Assembly (NCBI GenBank): GCA_964629645.1
Contig: CAZVSU010000065.1
Span: 1 to 15,000, forward strand
DNA: 15,000 bases
Origin: JAAKFL01 sp964629645
GTDB taxonomy: Bacteria > Chlamydiota > Chlamydiia > Chlamydiales > SLFE01
Reading direction: 5' to 3'
In this document: positions 4,981 to 11,654 of the stretch, piece after piece
Layout: the number at the start of each line of letters is the position of its first letter
Numbering within the stretch: position 1 is the first letter of the stretch
Position numbers and translations under genes: made by a program
The notes under the pieces: model-generated
Told to the model about the DNA's origin: nothing
The model's input: only the letters and a program-made list of their open reading frames with translations
Database searches by the model: none

Positions 4981-6528
4981 ATGCCGACATATGAAGACGA
5001 CAAAGACGTCTCCCTTGACGGGGAGGCGTCTTTTACTTTTCCGCAAGATCATCCAGATTTTAGGCGTGAAGAGGCTCAGCGACATACAGATGAGCTAAAC
5101 AAGACCCGCGAAGTTAGGGATCGGATCACGCGCATTGTGCAAGATTGCGCGAAGTCTCGAAGGTATTTTGTCGAGGCGGTGCTTGGAGCCGAATTGGAAG
5201 ATTGGCAGGGCGAAGTATGCGACGCGATGGATAATGGTCAGACTCGTATTTCGATCAGGTCTGGTAACGGTGTGGGTAAAACCTTTCTGTGTTCTGTACT
5301 TGCACTGCACTTTTTGCTCTTTAGACCAGAATGTAAAATCGTTGTGACTTCTCCATCATCTTCGCAGTTGCGCGACGGTCTATATCCCGAAGTGTGCAAG
5401 TGGATCAACGTACTTCCAGAGTTTTTGCGTTGCACTCTAAATGTCGTATCGGATAGGATCAGCCGTCACGATAATTCAGCAAACGCTTTTATTTCTTTTC
5501 GCACAGCGCGTAAAGAAACCCCGGAAGCATTGGCCGGTATCCACAGCGAGCACGTTCTGTGTATCGTTGATGAGGCGTCAGGTGTTGCGGAAGAAGTATA
5601 TCGAGCAGCCCAAGGCACATTGTCCACCACGGGCGCTATTTTTCTTCTTATCGGGAACCCTTGGCGATTGAATGGGTATTTCTACAATACGTTCCACAAG
5701 TTAAGCAGTTACTGGATGACGAAGCAAATTAGCTCGTTTGACAGTAGGTTTGTGGACCAAGCGTTTGTGGATACGATTATCCGAACGTATGGCAAAGATA
5801 GCGCGCACTATAACGTCATGGTGCTCGGAGAATTTCCTAAAGCCGAAAGTAATGCACTCATAAGTCGAGAGATTGTCCAGTCCGCAGTATTTCGAGATAT
5901 TGAGTATAGTAAAACAGACCAGAAAGTATGGGGGCTAGACCCCGCACGCGGCGGGGACGAAACTGCGTGGGTTGAGCGTATCGGTAGGGTTATTACTGAT
6001 GCTGATGAGTGGTCTACGCGAGACGCGATGCAAACTTTGGGGCGCATCAAGGAACGTTGGGATAGTTTGCCGGAGCATGACCGCCCGGAGTATATTTTTG
6101 TGGATAGTATCGGAATTGGTGGACCTATAGCCGACCGAGGCCGAGAAATGGGGCTGCCGTTCATTGATATTAACGTCAGCGAAAGCGCGTCCATGAAGAC
6201 TATTTATCCAAAAATGCGTGATGAGTTGTGGTATAAATCTAAATTTTTCTTCGAGGGACTTAATTGCACCATTAAAATTCCTGATGAAAATTTGGTTGAT
6301 CGTCTGGTTGAAGAATTATCGGCGCCCTTGGTTCGGTACACTTCTACAGGACTAAACGGTGTGGAGCCTAAAGACGGTACTAGGTCTAGGTTACTTAGGT
6401 CTACAAACTTGGCCGATGCTTTTAACTTGACTTTGGCTTTGGATGTTGCTACAGCAGGTGGGCATGTAAAAAGTAGTAAGTCCAGTTGGGCTACAGAAAT
6501 CGAAATGGATTTGTCTCATATCCATTGA
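4981..6528 (+). CDS. terL: Terminase large subunit (packaging ATPase/nuclease)
   Basis: 515 aa from ATG 4981; a TTG at 4978 is possible but less likely. The enzyme pumps genome DNA into the procapsid and cuts it. N-terminal ATPase: Walker A GNGVGKT near residue 97, a helicase-like VTSPSSSQLRD at about 122-132, Walker B VLCIVDEAS near 195, and coupling motif IGNP near 225. C-terminal RNase H-like nuclease: three well-placed acidic residues, D320 in WGLDPARGGDE, D375 in IFVDSIGIGG and D479 in NLADAFN (numbers within one or two). Length is normal for P22/Sf6-like large subunits. Five bases separate it from the small subunit gene, so translation is probably coupled. An intrinsic-terminator-like hairpin lies inside codons 8-20. 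The gene is more AT-rich than the cassette behind it. Confidence 0.95.
   Translation: MPTYEDDKDVSLDGEASFTFPQDHPDFRREEAQRHTDELNKTREVRDRITRIVQDCAKSRRYFVEAVLGAELEDWQGEVCDAMDNGQTRISIRSGNGVGKTFLCSVLALHFLLFRPECKIVVTSPSSSQLRDGLYPEVCKWINVLPEFLRCTLNVVSDRISRHDNSANAFISFRTARKETPEALAGIHSEHVLCIVDEASGVAEEVYRAAQGTLSTTGAIFLLIGNPWRLNGYFYNTFHKLSSYWMTKQISSFDSRFVDQAFVDTIIRTYGKDSAHYNVMVLGEFPKAESNALISREIVQSAVFRDIEYSKTDQKVWGLDPARGGDETAWVERIGRVITDADEWSTRDAMQTLGRIKERWDSLPEHDRPEYIFVDSIGIGGPIADRGREMGLPFIDINVSESASMKTIYPKMRDELWYKSKFFFEGLNCTIKIPDENLVDRLVEELSAPLVRYTSTGLNGVEPKDGTRSRLLRSTNLADAFNLTLALDVATAGGHVKSSKSSWATEIEMDLSHIH
5002..5040 (+). terminator. Intrinsic-terminator-like hairpin inside the 5' end of terL
   Basis: AAAGACGTCTCCC (5002-5014) pairs with GGGAGGCGTCTTT (5021-5033) over 13 pairs with a single G-U, around a 6-base loop TTGACG. 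It is followed by U-rich sequence (TACTTTT). All features of a Rho-independent terminator are present, yet it lies within the first 20 codons of a gene that must be expressed. It may act as an attenuator or be masked by ribosomes during active translation. Confidence 0.6.
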
Positions 6529-6534
6529 GTTTGG

Positions 6535-6558
6535 CTATTGAGCAAATTTGTGCAATAG
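6535..6558. promoter_or_regulatory. Dispersed palindrome copy 3, between terL and the repeat-protein gene
   Basis: CTATTGAGCAA, spacer AT, TTGTGCAATAG. The two arms differ at two positions (AG against the expected CA). The variant arm CTATTGAGCAA recurs, inverted, in the copy at 14065-14088, so it is a recurring variant and not random decay. It fills the gap between the terL stop (6528) and the AGAGGA ribosome binding site (6557-6562). Confidence 0.75.
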
Positions 6559-6571
6559 AGGACTGTTCGCT

Positions 6572-7666
6572 ATGCCTATGTCGTTTGCATTGGGCTTTGG
6601 TCTCACATCTGGCGGGCTGCCGCCGTTCGACCCGGCAAGCCTGTTCGCAAACGGCGAAGCAGGCGCGTATTATGACGCTCGGAACATTACATCTCTGTGG
6701 CAAGACACGGAGGCCACAATTCAGGTTGCGTCCGCAGGAGACACCGCCGCTCGCATCGATGACCTGTCGGGCAACGGCCACCACGCCACACAGGCCATAG
6801 TTGCGGATCGGCCGGAGTATGCCGTCACCCCAAATCGACTTCTGATTGATCGATTGGGCGACAACCTCACTGTCACTGCGCCCAGCACATGGGGTGACAT
6901 GAAGATGCTTCTTGTTACGCCGGAGGGCGCGGCAATCTATCGGGTATCAATCCCGTCTGGCGCCTATGACTTTTCGCCAGGGGCTTATTTCCCTGGCAGC
7001 GCGTTACAGGTCATGGCTATTATTGAGCCAGAGTTTTCGGACCAACAGATTTTGTCTTTAGTATCTAGCATCAACCCGCTTCCGAATTACCAGTCGGTCA
7101 CAGATTTTCAAGACTACTGGCGGTCACGTTCCGAAATCACAAGTTTCCCACTGCTCGACACCAGCAGTGGAACAAATTTTATTAATGCGTGGCGGGGCTG
7201 CACATCGCTGACAAGTTTTCCGCTGCTCGACACCAGCAGTGGAACAAATTTCTCCAGTTCGTGGTTTAACTGCACATCGCTGACAAGTTTTCCGCTACTC
7301 GACACCAGCAGTGGAACAAATTTCTCCAATTCGTGGCTGAGTTGCACATCGCTGACAAGTTTCCCACTGCTCGACACCAGCAGTGGAACAAATTTTATTA
7401 ATGCGTGGCGGGGCTGCACATCGCTGACAAGTTTTCCGGCTGGAATGTTTGATTCCTGCAGCGCAACAATATTTGCCGACTCGTGGGCCGATTGCGCACT
7501 CGACCAACAAAGTGTCGATAATATTCTTGTGAGCCTTGTGGCGGGCGGCCAGTCAAACGGCACGCTCGGCATCAGTGGCGGCACAAACTCGGCGCCGTCA
7601 GCTACCGGTCTCGCCGCAAAAACAACGCTAGAGGGGCGCGGCTGGACCGTGAGTGTGAACACATGA
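6572..7666 (+). CDS. BspA-like (DUF285-type) repeat protein, probable virion appendage
   Basis: 364 aa. The ATG at 6572 is chosen over an in-frame upstream one at 6548 because AGAGGA lies 9 bases before it and 6548 falls in the palindrome. The N-terminal 80 residues contain GEAGAYYDARN and LSGNGHHATQ, a pattern I know from the start of many phage tail and structural proteins (GxxGxWYDPSD...SGxGNHATQ). Residues about 186-281 are four 24-residue repeats with the core LTSFPLLDTSSGTNF, an ending in W, and a C at each new repeat in the BspA surface-protein manner. A degenerate fifth repeat (about 282-307) follows, then a Gly/Ser-rich end. Likely a receptor-binding or decoration protein, by inference. 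Codon use is GC-richer than in the terminase and portal genes. Overlaps the next gene by ATGA. Confidence 0.75.
   Translation: MPMSFALGFGLTSGGLPPFDPASLFANGEAGAYYDARNITSLWQDTEATIQVASAGDTAARIDDLSGNGHHATQAIVADRPEYAVTPNRLLIDRLGDNLTVTAPSTWGDMKMLLVTPEGAAIYRVSIPSGAYDFSPGAYFPGSALQVMAIIEPEFSDQQILSLVSSINPLPNYQSVTDFQDYWRSRSEITSFPLLDTSSGTNFINAWRGCTSLTSFPLLDTSSGTNFSSSWFNCTSLTSFPLLDTSSGTNFSNSWLSCTSLTSFPLLDTSSGTNFINAWRGCTSLTSFPAGMFDSCSATIFADSWADCALDQQSVDNILVSLVAGGQSNGTLGISGGTNSAPSATGLAAKTTLEGRGWTVSVNT
7127..7414 (+). repeat. Four 72-bp in-frame tandem repeats
   Basis: Units at 7127-7198, 7199-7270, 7271-7342 and 7343-7414, plus a degenerate fifth to about 7492. Units 1 and 4 are identical from 7141 and 7357 onward, including silent codon choices and the variable residues INAWRG, while units 2 and 3 differ there (SSSWFN, SNSWLS). 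This pattern shows recent duplication or conversion within the array. Confidence 0.92.
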
Positions 7667-8058
7667 ACATGAGAGTGACCGCAATGTGTCCTGTCGCCAT
7701 GCGCGAGGACGCCAACCATCTCGCCATGTGTCTCGCTGCCGGGCCTGCCGATGGAAACACCTATCGAACACCGCTGTGGCAGGACGGCGCGGGCAATACC
7801 TACGCCGTGACCTCCTTCCCGACCTCTCAAGAATGGATAACCGCAGCGCTGACGCTGGTGGAGCGACCCGCGTGGGATGTTGAGCCCTACGCGGTCAACC
7901 TCACGGGCGCCCGACGCGCGCAGGCTGCCATGGTGGTGTGGTCGGGTGGCGATGCTATCCTTGCTGCCTTGAACAAGCTGGTGGTCTACATCCACCCGGA
8001 CCCGCACGCCGCGCTTGCCATGGCCGGCCTGACGCCGGTGCCTGTCGATGACGTCTGA
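7663..8058 (+). CDS. Unknown protein of the appendage cassette
   Basis: 131 aa, starting at the ATG that overlaps the stop of the repeat-protein gene (ATGA), so translation is probably coupled; an ATG at 7669 is also possible. It begins MNMRVTAMCPVAMREDANH and has a central region with AAGPADGNTYRTPLWQDG and SFPTSQEWITAALTLVERP, then an Ala-rich helical end. No membrane segment or signal peptide. I do not recognise a family. Position directly behind a virion appendage gene, and shared GC-rich codon use, suggest an accessory, chaperone-like or attached role, but nothing in the sequence proves it. Confidence 0.7.
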   Translation: MNMRVTAMCPVAMREDANHLAMCLAAGPADGNTYRTPLWQDGAGNTYAVTSFPTSQEWITAALTLVERPAWDVEPYAVNLTGARRAQAAMVVWSGGDAILAALNKLVVYIHPDPHAALAMAGLTPVPVDDV

Positions 8059-8398
8059 CCGCCCGCAGTGGACTTGGCATCGCCGCTGGCACATCCTGCC
8101 GTGGCGCCGCCGGGCCGTGCTGCTGGCACCATACACATGGCACGAGTGGACGGTGCCAGCCGGCTTCCGCTGGGACGGTCCGACATTCTGGCCGGCACTG
8201 CCAGCGGTCATGCGTGCTAGCCTCGTTCACGACTACCTCTATGTCACCCGTCGCTCGACGCGGAGCGAGGCGGACAACGCCTTCCGCGCGATCCTGCGGG
8301 AGGATGGCGCGTGGTTTACGCACGGTGCGAGCCGGCTGCCGTGGGTGCGGTGGGCCTTTCATCTGGCGTGGACCTCGCGGGTGTTGTCGCGGGTGTAG
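8048..8398 (+). CDS. DUF1353 family protein
   Basis: 116 aa; starts 11 bases before the end of the previous gene, in a different frame. It shows the pattern I know from DUF1353 phage proteins: an entry strand and VPAGFRWDGPTFWP, then the conserved VHDYLY, then RSEADNAFRAILREDG and a hydrophobic helix with Trp (VRWAFHLAW). DUF1353 proteins are widespread in phage and prophage structural or lysis-proximal regions, and their biochemical role is unknown. The conserved His-Asp pair might bind a metal or act in hydrolysis, but that is inference. Trp/Arg-rich and GC-rich like its two upstream neighbours, it closes the cassette lying between palindrome copies 3 and 4. Confidence 0.8.
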   Translation: MTSDRPQWTWHRRWHILPWRRRAVLLAPYTWHEWTVPAGFRWDGPTFWPALPAVMRASLVHDYLYVTRRSTRSEADNAFRAILREDGAWFTHGASRLPWVRWAFHLAWTSRVLSRV

Positions 8399-8421
8399 CG
8401 GTTTCCATCCTCCTATTAACC

Positions 8422-8444
8422 TTGCTGCACAAATTGTGCATCAG
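8422..8444. promoter_or_regulatory. Dispersed palindrome copy 4, with -10-like box
   Basis: TTGCTGCACAA, spacer A, TTGTGCATCAG; the inner TGCACAA and TTGTGCA are perfect. TATTAA at 8414-8419 lies directly upstream, as a -10 box does at the 8782-8809 copy, but I find no convincing -35 at 16-18 bp. It ends 24 bases before the ATG of the next gene and marks the right edge of the GC-rich cassette. Confidence 0.7.
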
Positions 8445-8468
8445 CCACCCCACAAAAGGTAGATGACT

Positions 8469-8744
8469 ATGAGTAACTATCCATACGCACCAGACAAAAA
8501 CACGGCAAAAGCATCGCCTGCAATGGTGGTGTTTGATATTACGCCAAACGACAGTACAGATTTGGCGACAACGGCTAAATCCCTGTATGTCAAGACCGCG
8601 GGTGATTTGCGGTTTACTGCCGAAGGTATGGCCGCTGGCACGTCAGTTACATGGCCGGTAGCGGCAACAAGCATTTTGCCTGTCAGGGTAACTCGTGTTT
8701 GGGACACCGACACTACTGCGACTGTAGGCGGCTTTGCAGACTAA
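8469..8744 (+). CDS. Small phage head/structural-type protein, unknown role
   Basis: 91 aa. The ATG at 8469 is preferred to the one at 8463: AAAAGG (8454-8459) sits 9 bases before 8469 but only 3 before 8463. The sequence contains DITPNDSTDLATTAKSLYV, then GDLRFT, then VAATSILPVRVTRVW and TTATVGGF. I know this pattern (TPNDSTDLP...ALYVGTAGD...ILPVRVKRVW) from small conserved phage proteins near head genes. The predicted content is beta strands, about one small beta-sandwich. No signal or membrane segment. It may be a head decoration or spike component, by inference. It is followed within 10 bases by the promoter at 8754-8782, so it probably ends its own transcription unit. Confidence 0.7.
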   Translation: MSNYPYAPDKNTAKASPAMVVFDITPNDSTDLATTAKSLYVKTAGDLRFTAEGMAAGTSVTWPVAATSILPVRVTRVWDTDTTATVGGFAD

Positions 8745-8753
8745 TTTTAACTG

Positions 8754-8782
8754 TTGACTTTACTTTCTGATTTTGCTATATG
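8754..8782 (+). promoter_or_regulatory. Strong extended -10 promoter for the holin-portal genes
   Basis: TTGACT (8754-8759), exactly 17 bp, then TATATG (8777-8782) preceded by the extended -10 element TGC (8774-8776). Transcription should start near 8789, inside the perfect palindrome 8782-8809. The drive is into the holin-like gene and, with no strong terminator before it, probably on into portal. Confidence 0.75.
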
Positions 8783-8809
8783 CTTACTGCACAAGGTTGT
8801 GCAGTAAGC
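8782..8809. promoter_or_regulatory. Dispersed palindrome copy 5, perfect, operator position
   Basis: GCTTACTGCACAA (8782-8794), spacer GG, TTGTGCAGTAAGC (8797-8809): 13-bp arms without mismatch, the best copy in the window. It begins at the last base of the -10 box and covers the expected start site. A protein bound here would block transcription start, the classic operator geometry. It ends 15 bases before the holin-like ATG. Confidence 0.85.
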
Positions 8810-8824
8810 TATGAGAGGGCTGCA

Positions 8825-9088
8825 ATGTCTGACGATGAGCAGATTGAGCACCTAGGCAAAAACTGGCGAGGCGAAAATGTCTATCGCCTGCCTAGTTCAG
8901 CAAAAAGGATCGGACCTTTGCCTAAAATCACTCGCTACAACAAGTTTATCGCGGCGTCCGTCAGCGCGCTTGCGATTGGTGTGTCTTCGCTGACTGGCAT
9001 CAGCATCTTTAACGATCCCACTTTGCAGAGCACTCTTGTTTCTGCAATTGGCGCCGTCCTCGTTTACTTTGTGCCGAACGCAAAGTAA
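8825..9088 (+). CDS. Holin-like small membrane protein
   Basis: 87 aa from the ATG at 8825 (GAGAGGG 5 bases upstream); upstream in-frame starts lie in the palindrome and are rejected. A polar N-terminal part (about residues 1-38) precedes two hydrophobic segments, about 41-62 (FIAASVSALAIGVSSLTGIS) and 68-84 (ending VLVYFVPNAK), separated by a short turn NDP. Two membrane spans with a charged tail and the YFVPN ending are typical of small phage holins, which permeabilise the inner membrane at the end of infection. No endolysin is in the window, so the lysis role is inferred. First gene behind the promoter/operator at 8754-8809. Confidence 0.65.
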   Translation: MSDDEQIEHLGKNWRGENVYRLPSSAKRIGPLPKITRYNKFIAASVSALAIGVSSLTGISIFNDPTLQSTLVSAIGAVLVYFVPNAK

Positions 9089-9120
9089 ACGTAAAGCAAC
9101 CAACTTAAAGGAGTTTGACG

Positions 9121-9201
9121 ATGAAAAACTACGGCAAGGCCGGCAACAAGACGGGTTGTAAGGCCAAGAAGTTTATGACTGGTAAGAAGGGAGGCAAGTA
9201 A
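9121..9201 (+). CDS. 26-residue Lys/Gly-rich basic peptide
   Basis: ATG 9121 to TAA 9201, MKNYGKAGNKTGCKAKKFM plus TGKKGGK. A very good AAAGGAG lies 8 bases upstream, and the stop overlaps the next start (TAATG), so translational coupling is probable. Ten of 26 residues are Lys and six are Gly, with one Cys; the net charge is strongly positive and there is no acidic residue. Such a peptide could bind nucleic acid or membranes. I do not know a family. The strong ribosome binding site and tight packing with the next gene are the evidence that it is real. Confidence 0.65.
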   Translation: MKNYGKAGNKTGCKAKKFMTGKKGGK

Positions 9202-9389
9202 TGGCTCGCCAGACTTCTAACTCCAAGCGGTTCCTTCCCGGTAATGGGCCTAAGCCCATGGATACGACGATGTTTAACACTCCGCAGGCAGGTACGCCTA
9301 CAAAGGACGTTATTCTGGCGTATTCTATTAATCGGAAGAACGCAAAGTTGGCAAGTTCTGCCAAAGACAACTCGGAATTTGATATTTAA
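9201..9389 (+). CDS. Small unknown protein before portal
   Basis: 62 aa, starting at the ATG that overlaps the stop of the 26-residue gene; GGGAGG lies 7 bases upstream. It is polar and without membrane segments: N-terminal SNSKRFLPGNGPKPMD, then NTPQAGTPTKDVILAYSINRKNAKLASS. Unrecognised. Its place between a holin-like gene and portal suggests a virion-associated or assembly role, by context only. A 7-bp hairpin overlaps its stop codon. Confidence 0.65.
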   Translation: MARQTSNSKRFLPGNGPKPMDTTMFNTPQAGTPTKDVILAYSINRKNAKLASSAKDNSEFDI

Positions 9390-9406
9390 CCTCACGTTCG
9401 GTTAAA
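9385..9406 (+). terminator. Weak hairpin after the small gene cluster
   Basis: TTTAACC (9385-9391) pairs with GGTTAAA (9400-9406) around an 8-base loop, starting at the stop codon ending 9389. Mostly A-T pairs and no U-run, so at best a weak or partial terminator between the small genes and portal. Confidence 0.3.
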
Positions 9407-9443
9407 ATCATGCCTCACAACAGCTAAAAAGGCGGTAAATTTC

Positions 9444-11654
9444 ATGTCTGATCCATCTACAGGCGACGAATTTGACCGCCTTTTGTCAGAAGTTGGTGAA
9501 ACCGACGATAATAGTGATGAAAATTTGCAGGGCTCCTTAAATCCAGACCCCATTACGCTAGATGAAGCCGTCGATAGTTTGTATCATCTGGTTGATACTG
9601 CTACAGACTTTATCACTTCTGACATGATGCCTGAATGGGAAGACGCTGAAGCCTATTATGACGGGGCGTCCGATATTCCTAAAGTAAAAGGACGGTCGCA
9701 AATCACGCAGACCGTTGTTCGAGACGCAATCAGGTCAGTAAAGCCGTCTCTTTTGCGAGTTTTTGCCCAAGCGGACAGCATTGTGCGCTTTAAAAGCTAT
9801 CGTTCAGACTTTGCTCCGATTGCAAAAGCGCAATCGGTTTATGTAGAGCAGGTATTTTGGGATAACGACGGCTTTTCAGTTCTAAACGGTGCGGTTCATA
9901 ACGCCTTGCTTAAAAAAGGTGGGATTATGAAGGCTGCCGTCGAATATACCGATGATTACCGACATTACCAAGCGTCTAGAGTAGATGACGCTATGCTTAA
10001 CGTGTTATCACAAGCACAAGATTTGCAAATTGTGTCGGTAAATCCTGATAACTACGGTACTTATGCTGTTGAAGTTGTAGAGCGGACTTTAACTCCAAAA
10101 TTTAAGCTCTATAACGTGCCTTTGTACAACTTTTTCATATCCGACGATGCTACATCGTGTGATGATGCGCGGGTAATTGGCGAGCGCACGTCCATGCCTA
10201 TCGGTGACGCCGTTAAGATGGGATTAGAGGCCGATTGGGAAGAATTTGATGATGAAGACCCCGAAACTCTAGAAGGGTCGGAAGAAAGTCGTATTCGTCG
10301 TGGATATTTGAAAGATCGGCAAGAAGATAATTTTGAAGCTGACCCGATGATGCGTCGGGTGTTAATTACTGAAGTTTATTGTCGATTTGACTTGGCTGGT
10401 ATTGGTATCCCTCAGCTTTACAAATTCTATCTTGGGGGTACTAACTACAAATACATTTACCATGAAGAAGTGGAAGAACAGCCCTACTCTTGTGGTCTGA
10501 TTGACGAGCAGCCTCACGCCTTCTTTGGTAGGTCACTATACGACATTTTGAAAGAAAATCAAGACAGTGAAACAGCCCTTATCAGGGCCACTATGGATAA
10601 TGCCTATCTAGCAAATAATCGTCGCCTCGCGGTCCATGAAACCATGGTCAACATGAACGACGTAATTTCCAGCAAAATCGGTGCGCCTATTCGCGTCCGT
10701 GCGCCGGGGATGATCCAAGAAATTGGCACAGAGCCTATGATTGGTACCATGCTGCCGCTAATGCAGTATGTGCATACGCAGGGACTTACCAAGGCTGGAA
10801 TTACTGAAGCGTCTTTAGGGCTTGATCCAGACGCTTTGCAAAGCACTGACAAAGCCGCTGTTCAGAACACTATCCAACTTGGACAAGGCCAAGTGGAGTA
10901 TATGGCCCGCACGTTTGCGGAGACGGGGCTAGTACCGCTGTTTAGGAAGATGCTACGACTTAGCCAGCGTCATATCTCTACTGAACAACTTGTTCAGTAT
11001 GGCAGTAAAAACATCTCCATTAATCCGACGAAATTTGACGCAGAATTGCCTGTCCGAGTTAAAGTAGGTTTGGGTAATGCAGACCGGCTTGAGCGTATGC
11101 AAGCCCTCGATATGACTATCCAATATCAGAAGGAAATTCTAAATCAATTTGGTCTGCAAAATCCATTTGTCACTTATGCCCAGCATTACAAGGCTATGCA
11201 GGATCGCGCTACTCTTGCAGGCATTGACGACATTGAAGCCTACTTCACGAACGCGGACGAGGAAGCCCTTGCGCAGTTCCAGCAACAGATGGACCAAAAA
11301 GCGGCGGAAAGCGCACCAGCAGACCCGTCAGAAAGCCTTATCCAAATTGAGCAGATCAAGGCGGAAGTAAAGCGCGAGGAAATGGCGACTGATGCGCAAA
11401 TCAAACAACTACAAATCAATAATGATCGACTACAGCGTGAGCTTGACCGCCGTAGCGATTTGGTTAAAACGATGATGGAGTATGACTATAAGCAGGATGC
11501 TCTAGCTCAAAAACTTGAGCTTGATGCTGCTAAACTGGAAGATGTTGCCAGCAACAACGATCTGGTTAATTCCATCAAAATGAAGCAAGAGGAAAACAAT
11601 GCACAAGCTGCCGCTGCAAGAAGTCAGTTCGAGCGAAATTCAAAGAGCGAGTAG
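9444..11654 (+). CDS. Portal protein (P22-like)
   Basis: 736 aa, close to the 725 aa of the P22 portal. Portals form a dodecameric ring at one capsid vertex, the gate through which terminase packs DNA and to which the tail binds. Evidence: an acidic N-terminus; DSLYHLVDTATDFITSDMMPEWEDAEAYYDG; VRDAIRSVKPSLLRVFAQAD; then NFFISDDATSCDDARVIGERTSMPIGDAVKMG, which matches the 'D-x-x-DARYVGER' segment of this portal class; and residues about 620-736, a long charged coiled-coil tail comparable to the P22 barrel. A Shine-Dalgarno-like AAAAAGG lies about 11 bases before ATG 9444. The 3' end overlaps the next gene by 56 bases. The palindrome copy at 10979-10999 and a hairpin at 9816-9837 lie inside. 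Confidence 0.9.
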   Translation: MSDPSTGDEFDRLLSEVGETDDNSDENLQGSLNPDPITLDEAVDSLYHLVDTATDFITSDMMPEWEDAEAYYDGASDIPKVKGRSQITQTVVRDAIRSVKPSLLRVFAQADSIVRFKSYRSDFAPIAKAQSVYVEQVFWDNDGFSVLNGAVHNALLKKGGIMKAAVEYTDDYRHYQASRVDDAMLNVLSQAQDLQIVSVNPDNYGTYAVEVVERTLTPKFKLYNVPLYNFFISDDATSCDDARVIGERTSMPIGDAVKMGLEADWEEFDDEDPETLEGSEESRIRRGYLKDRQEDNFEADPMMRRVLITEVYCRFDLAGIGIPQLYKFYLGGTNYKYIYHEEVEEQPYSCGLIDEQPHAFFGRSLYDILKENQDSETALIRATMDNAYLANNRRLAVHETMVNMNDVISSKIGAPIRVRAPGMIQEIGTEPMIGTMLPLMQYVHTQGLTKAGITEASLGLDPDALQSTDKAAVQNTIQLGQGQVEYMARTFAETGLVPLFRKMLRLSQRHISTEQLVQYGSKNISINPTKFDAELPVRVKVGLGNADRLERMQALDMTIQYQKEILNQFGLQNPFVTYAQHYKAMQDRATLAGIDDIEAYFTNADEEALAQFQQQMDQKAAESAPADPSESLIQIEQIKAEVKREEMATDAQIKQLQINNDRLQRELDRRSDLVKTMMEYDYKQDALAQKLELDAAKLEDVASNNDLVNSIKMKQEENNAQAAAARSQFERNSKSE
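9816..9837 (+). other. Hairpin inside portal
   Basis: CCGATTGC (9816-9823) pairs perfectly with GCAATCGG (9830-9837) around AAAAGC, followed by TTTATG. It is short but complete and could pause or partly terminate transcription early in portal; chance is also possible in a gene of 2.2 kb. Confidence 0.3.
10979..10999. promoter_or_regulatory. Dispersed palindrome copy 6, inside portal
   Basis: TACTGAACAA, spacer C, TTGTTCAGTA: perfect 10-bp arms. Compared with the consensus arm TACTGCACAA, one base (C to A) is changed, and the matching base in the other arm is changed too, keeping perfect symmetry. In the protein it reads TEQLVQ with codons ACT GAA CAA, the same codon phase as the two copies in the scaffold gene. 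Confidence 0.6.

Noticed and set aside
7114..8211. 365-codon frame on the minus strand opposite the repeat protein and the next two genes
   Set aside because: It is opposite three overlapping plus-strand genes with better starts and recognised features; low stop density is a by-product of GC-rich codons and the 72-bp repeats.
10005..10045. CACAA and TTGTG words about 10 bp apart in portal, as a further palindrome copy
   Set aside because: The spacing is far from the 1-2 bp of the true copies and the outer arm bases do not match.
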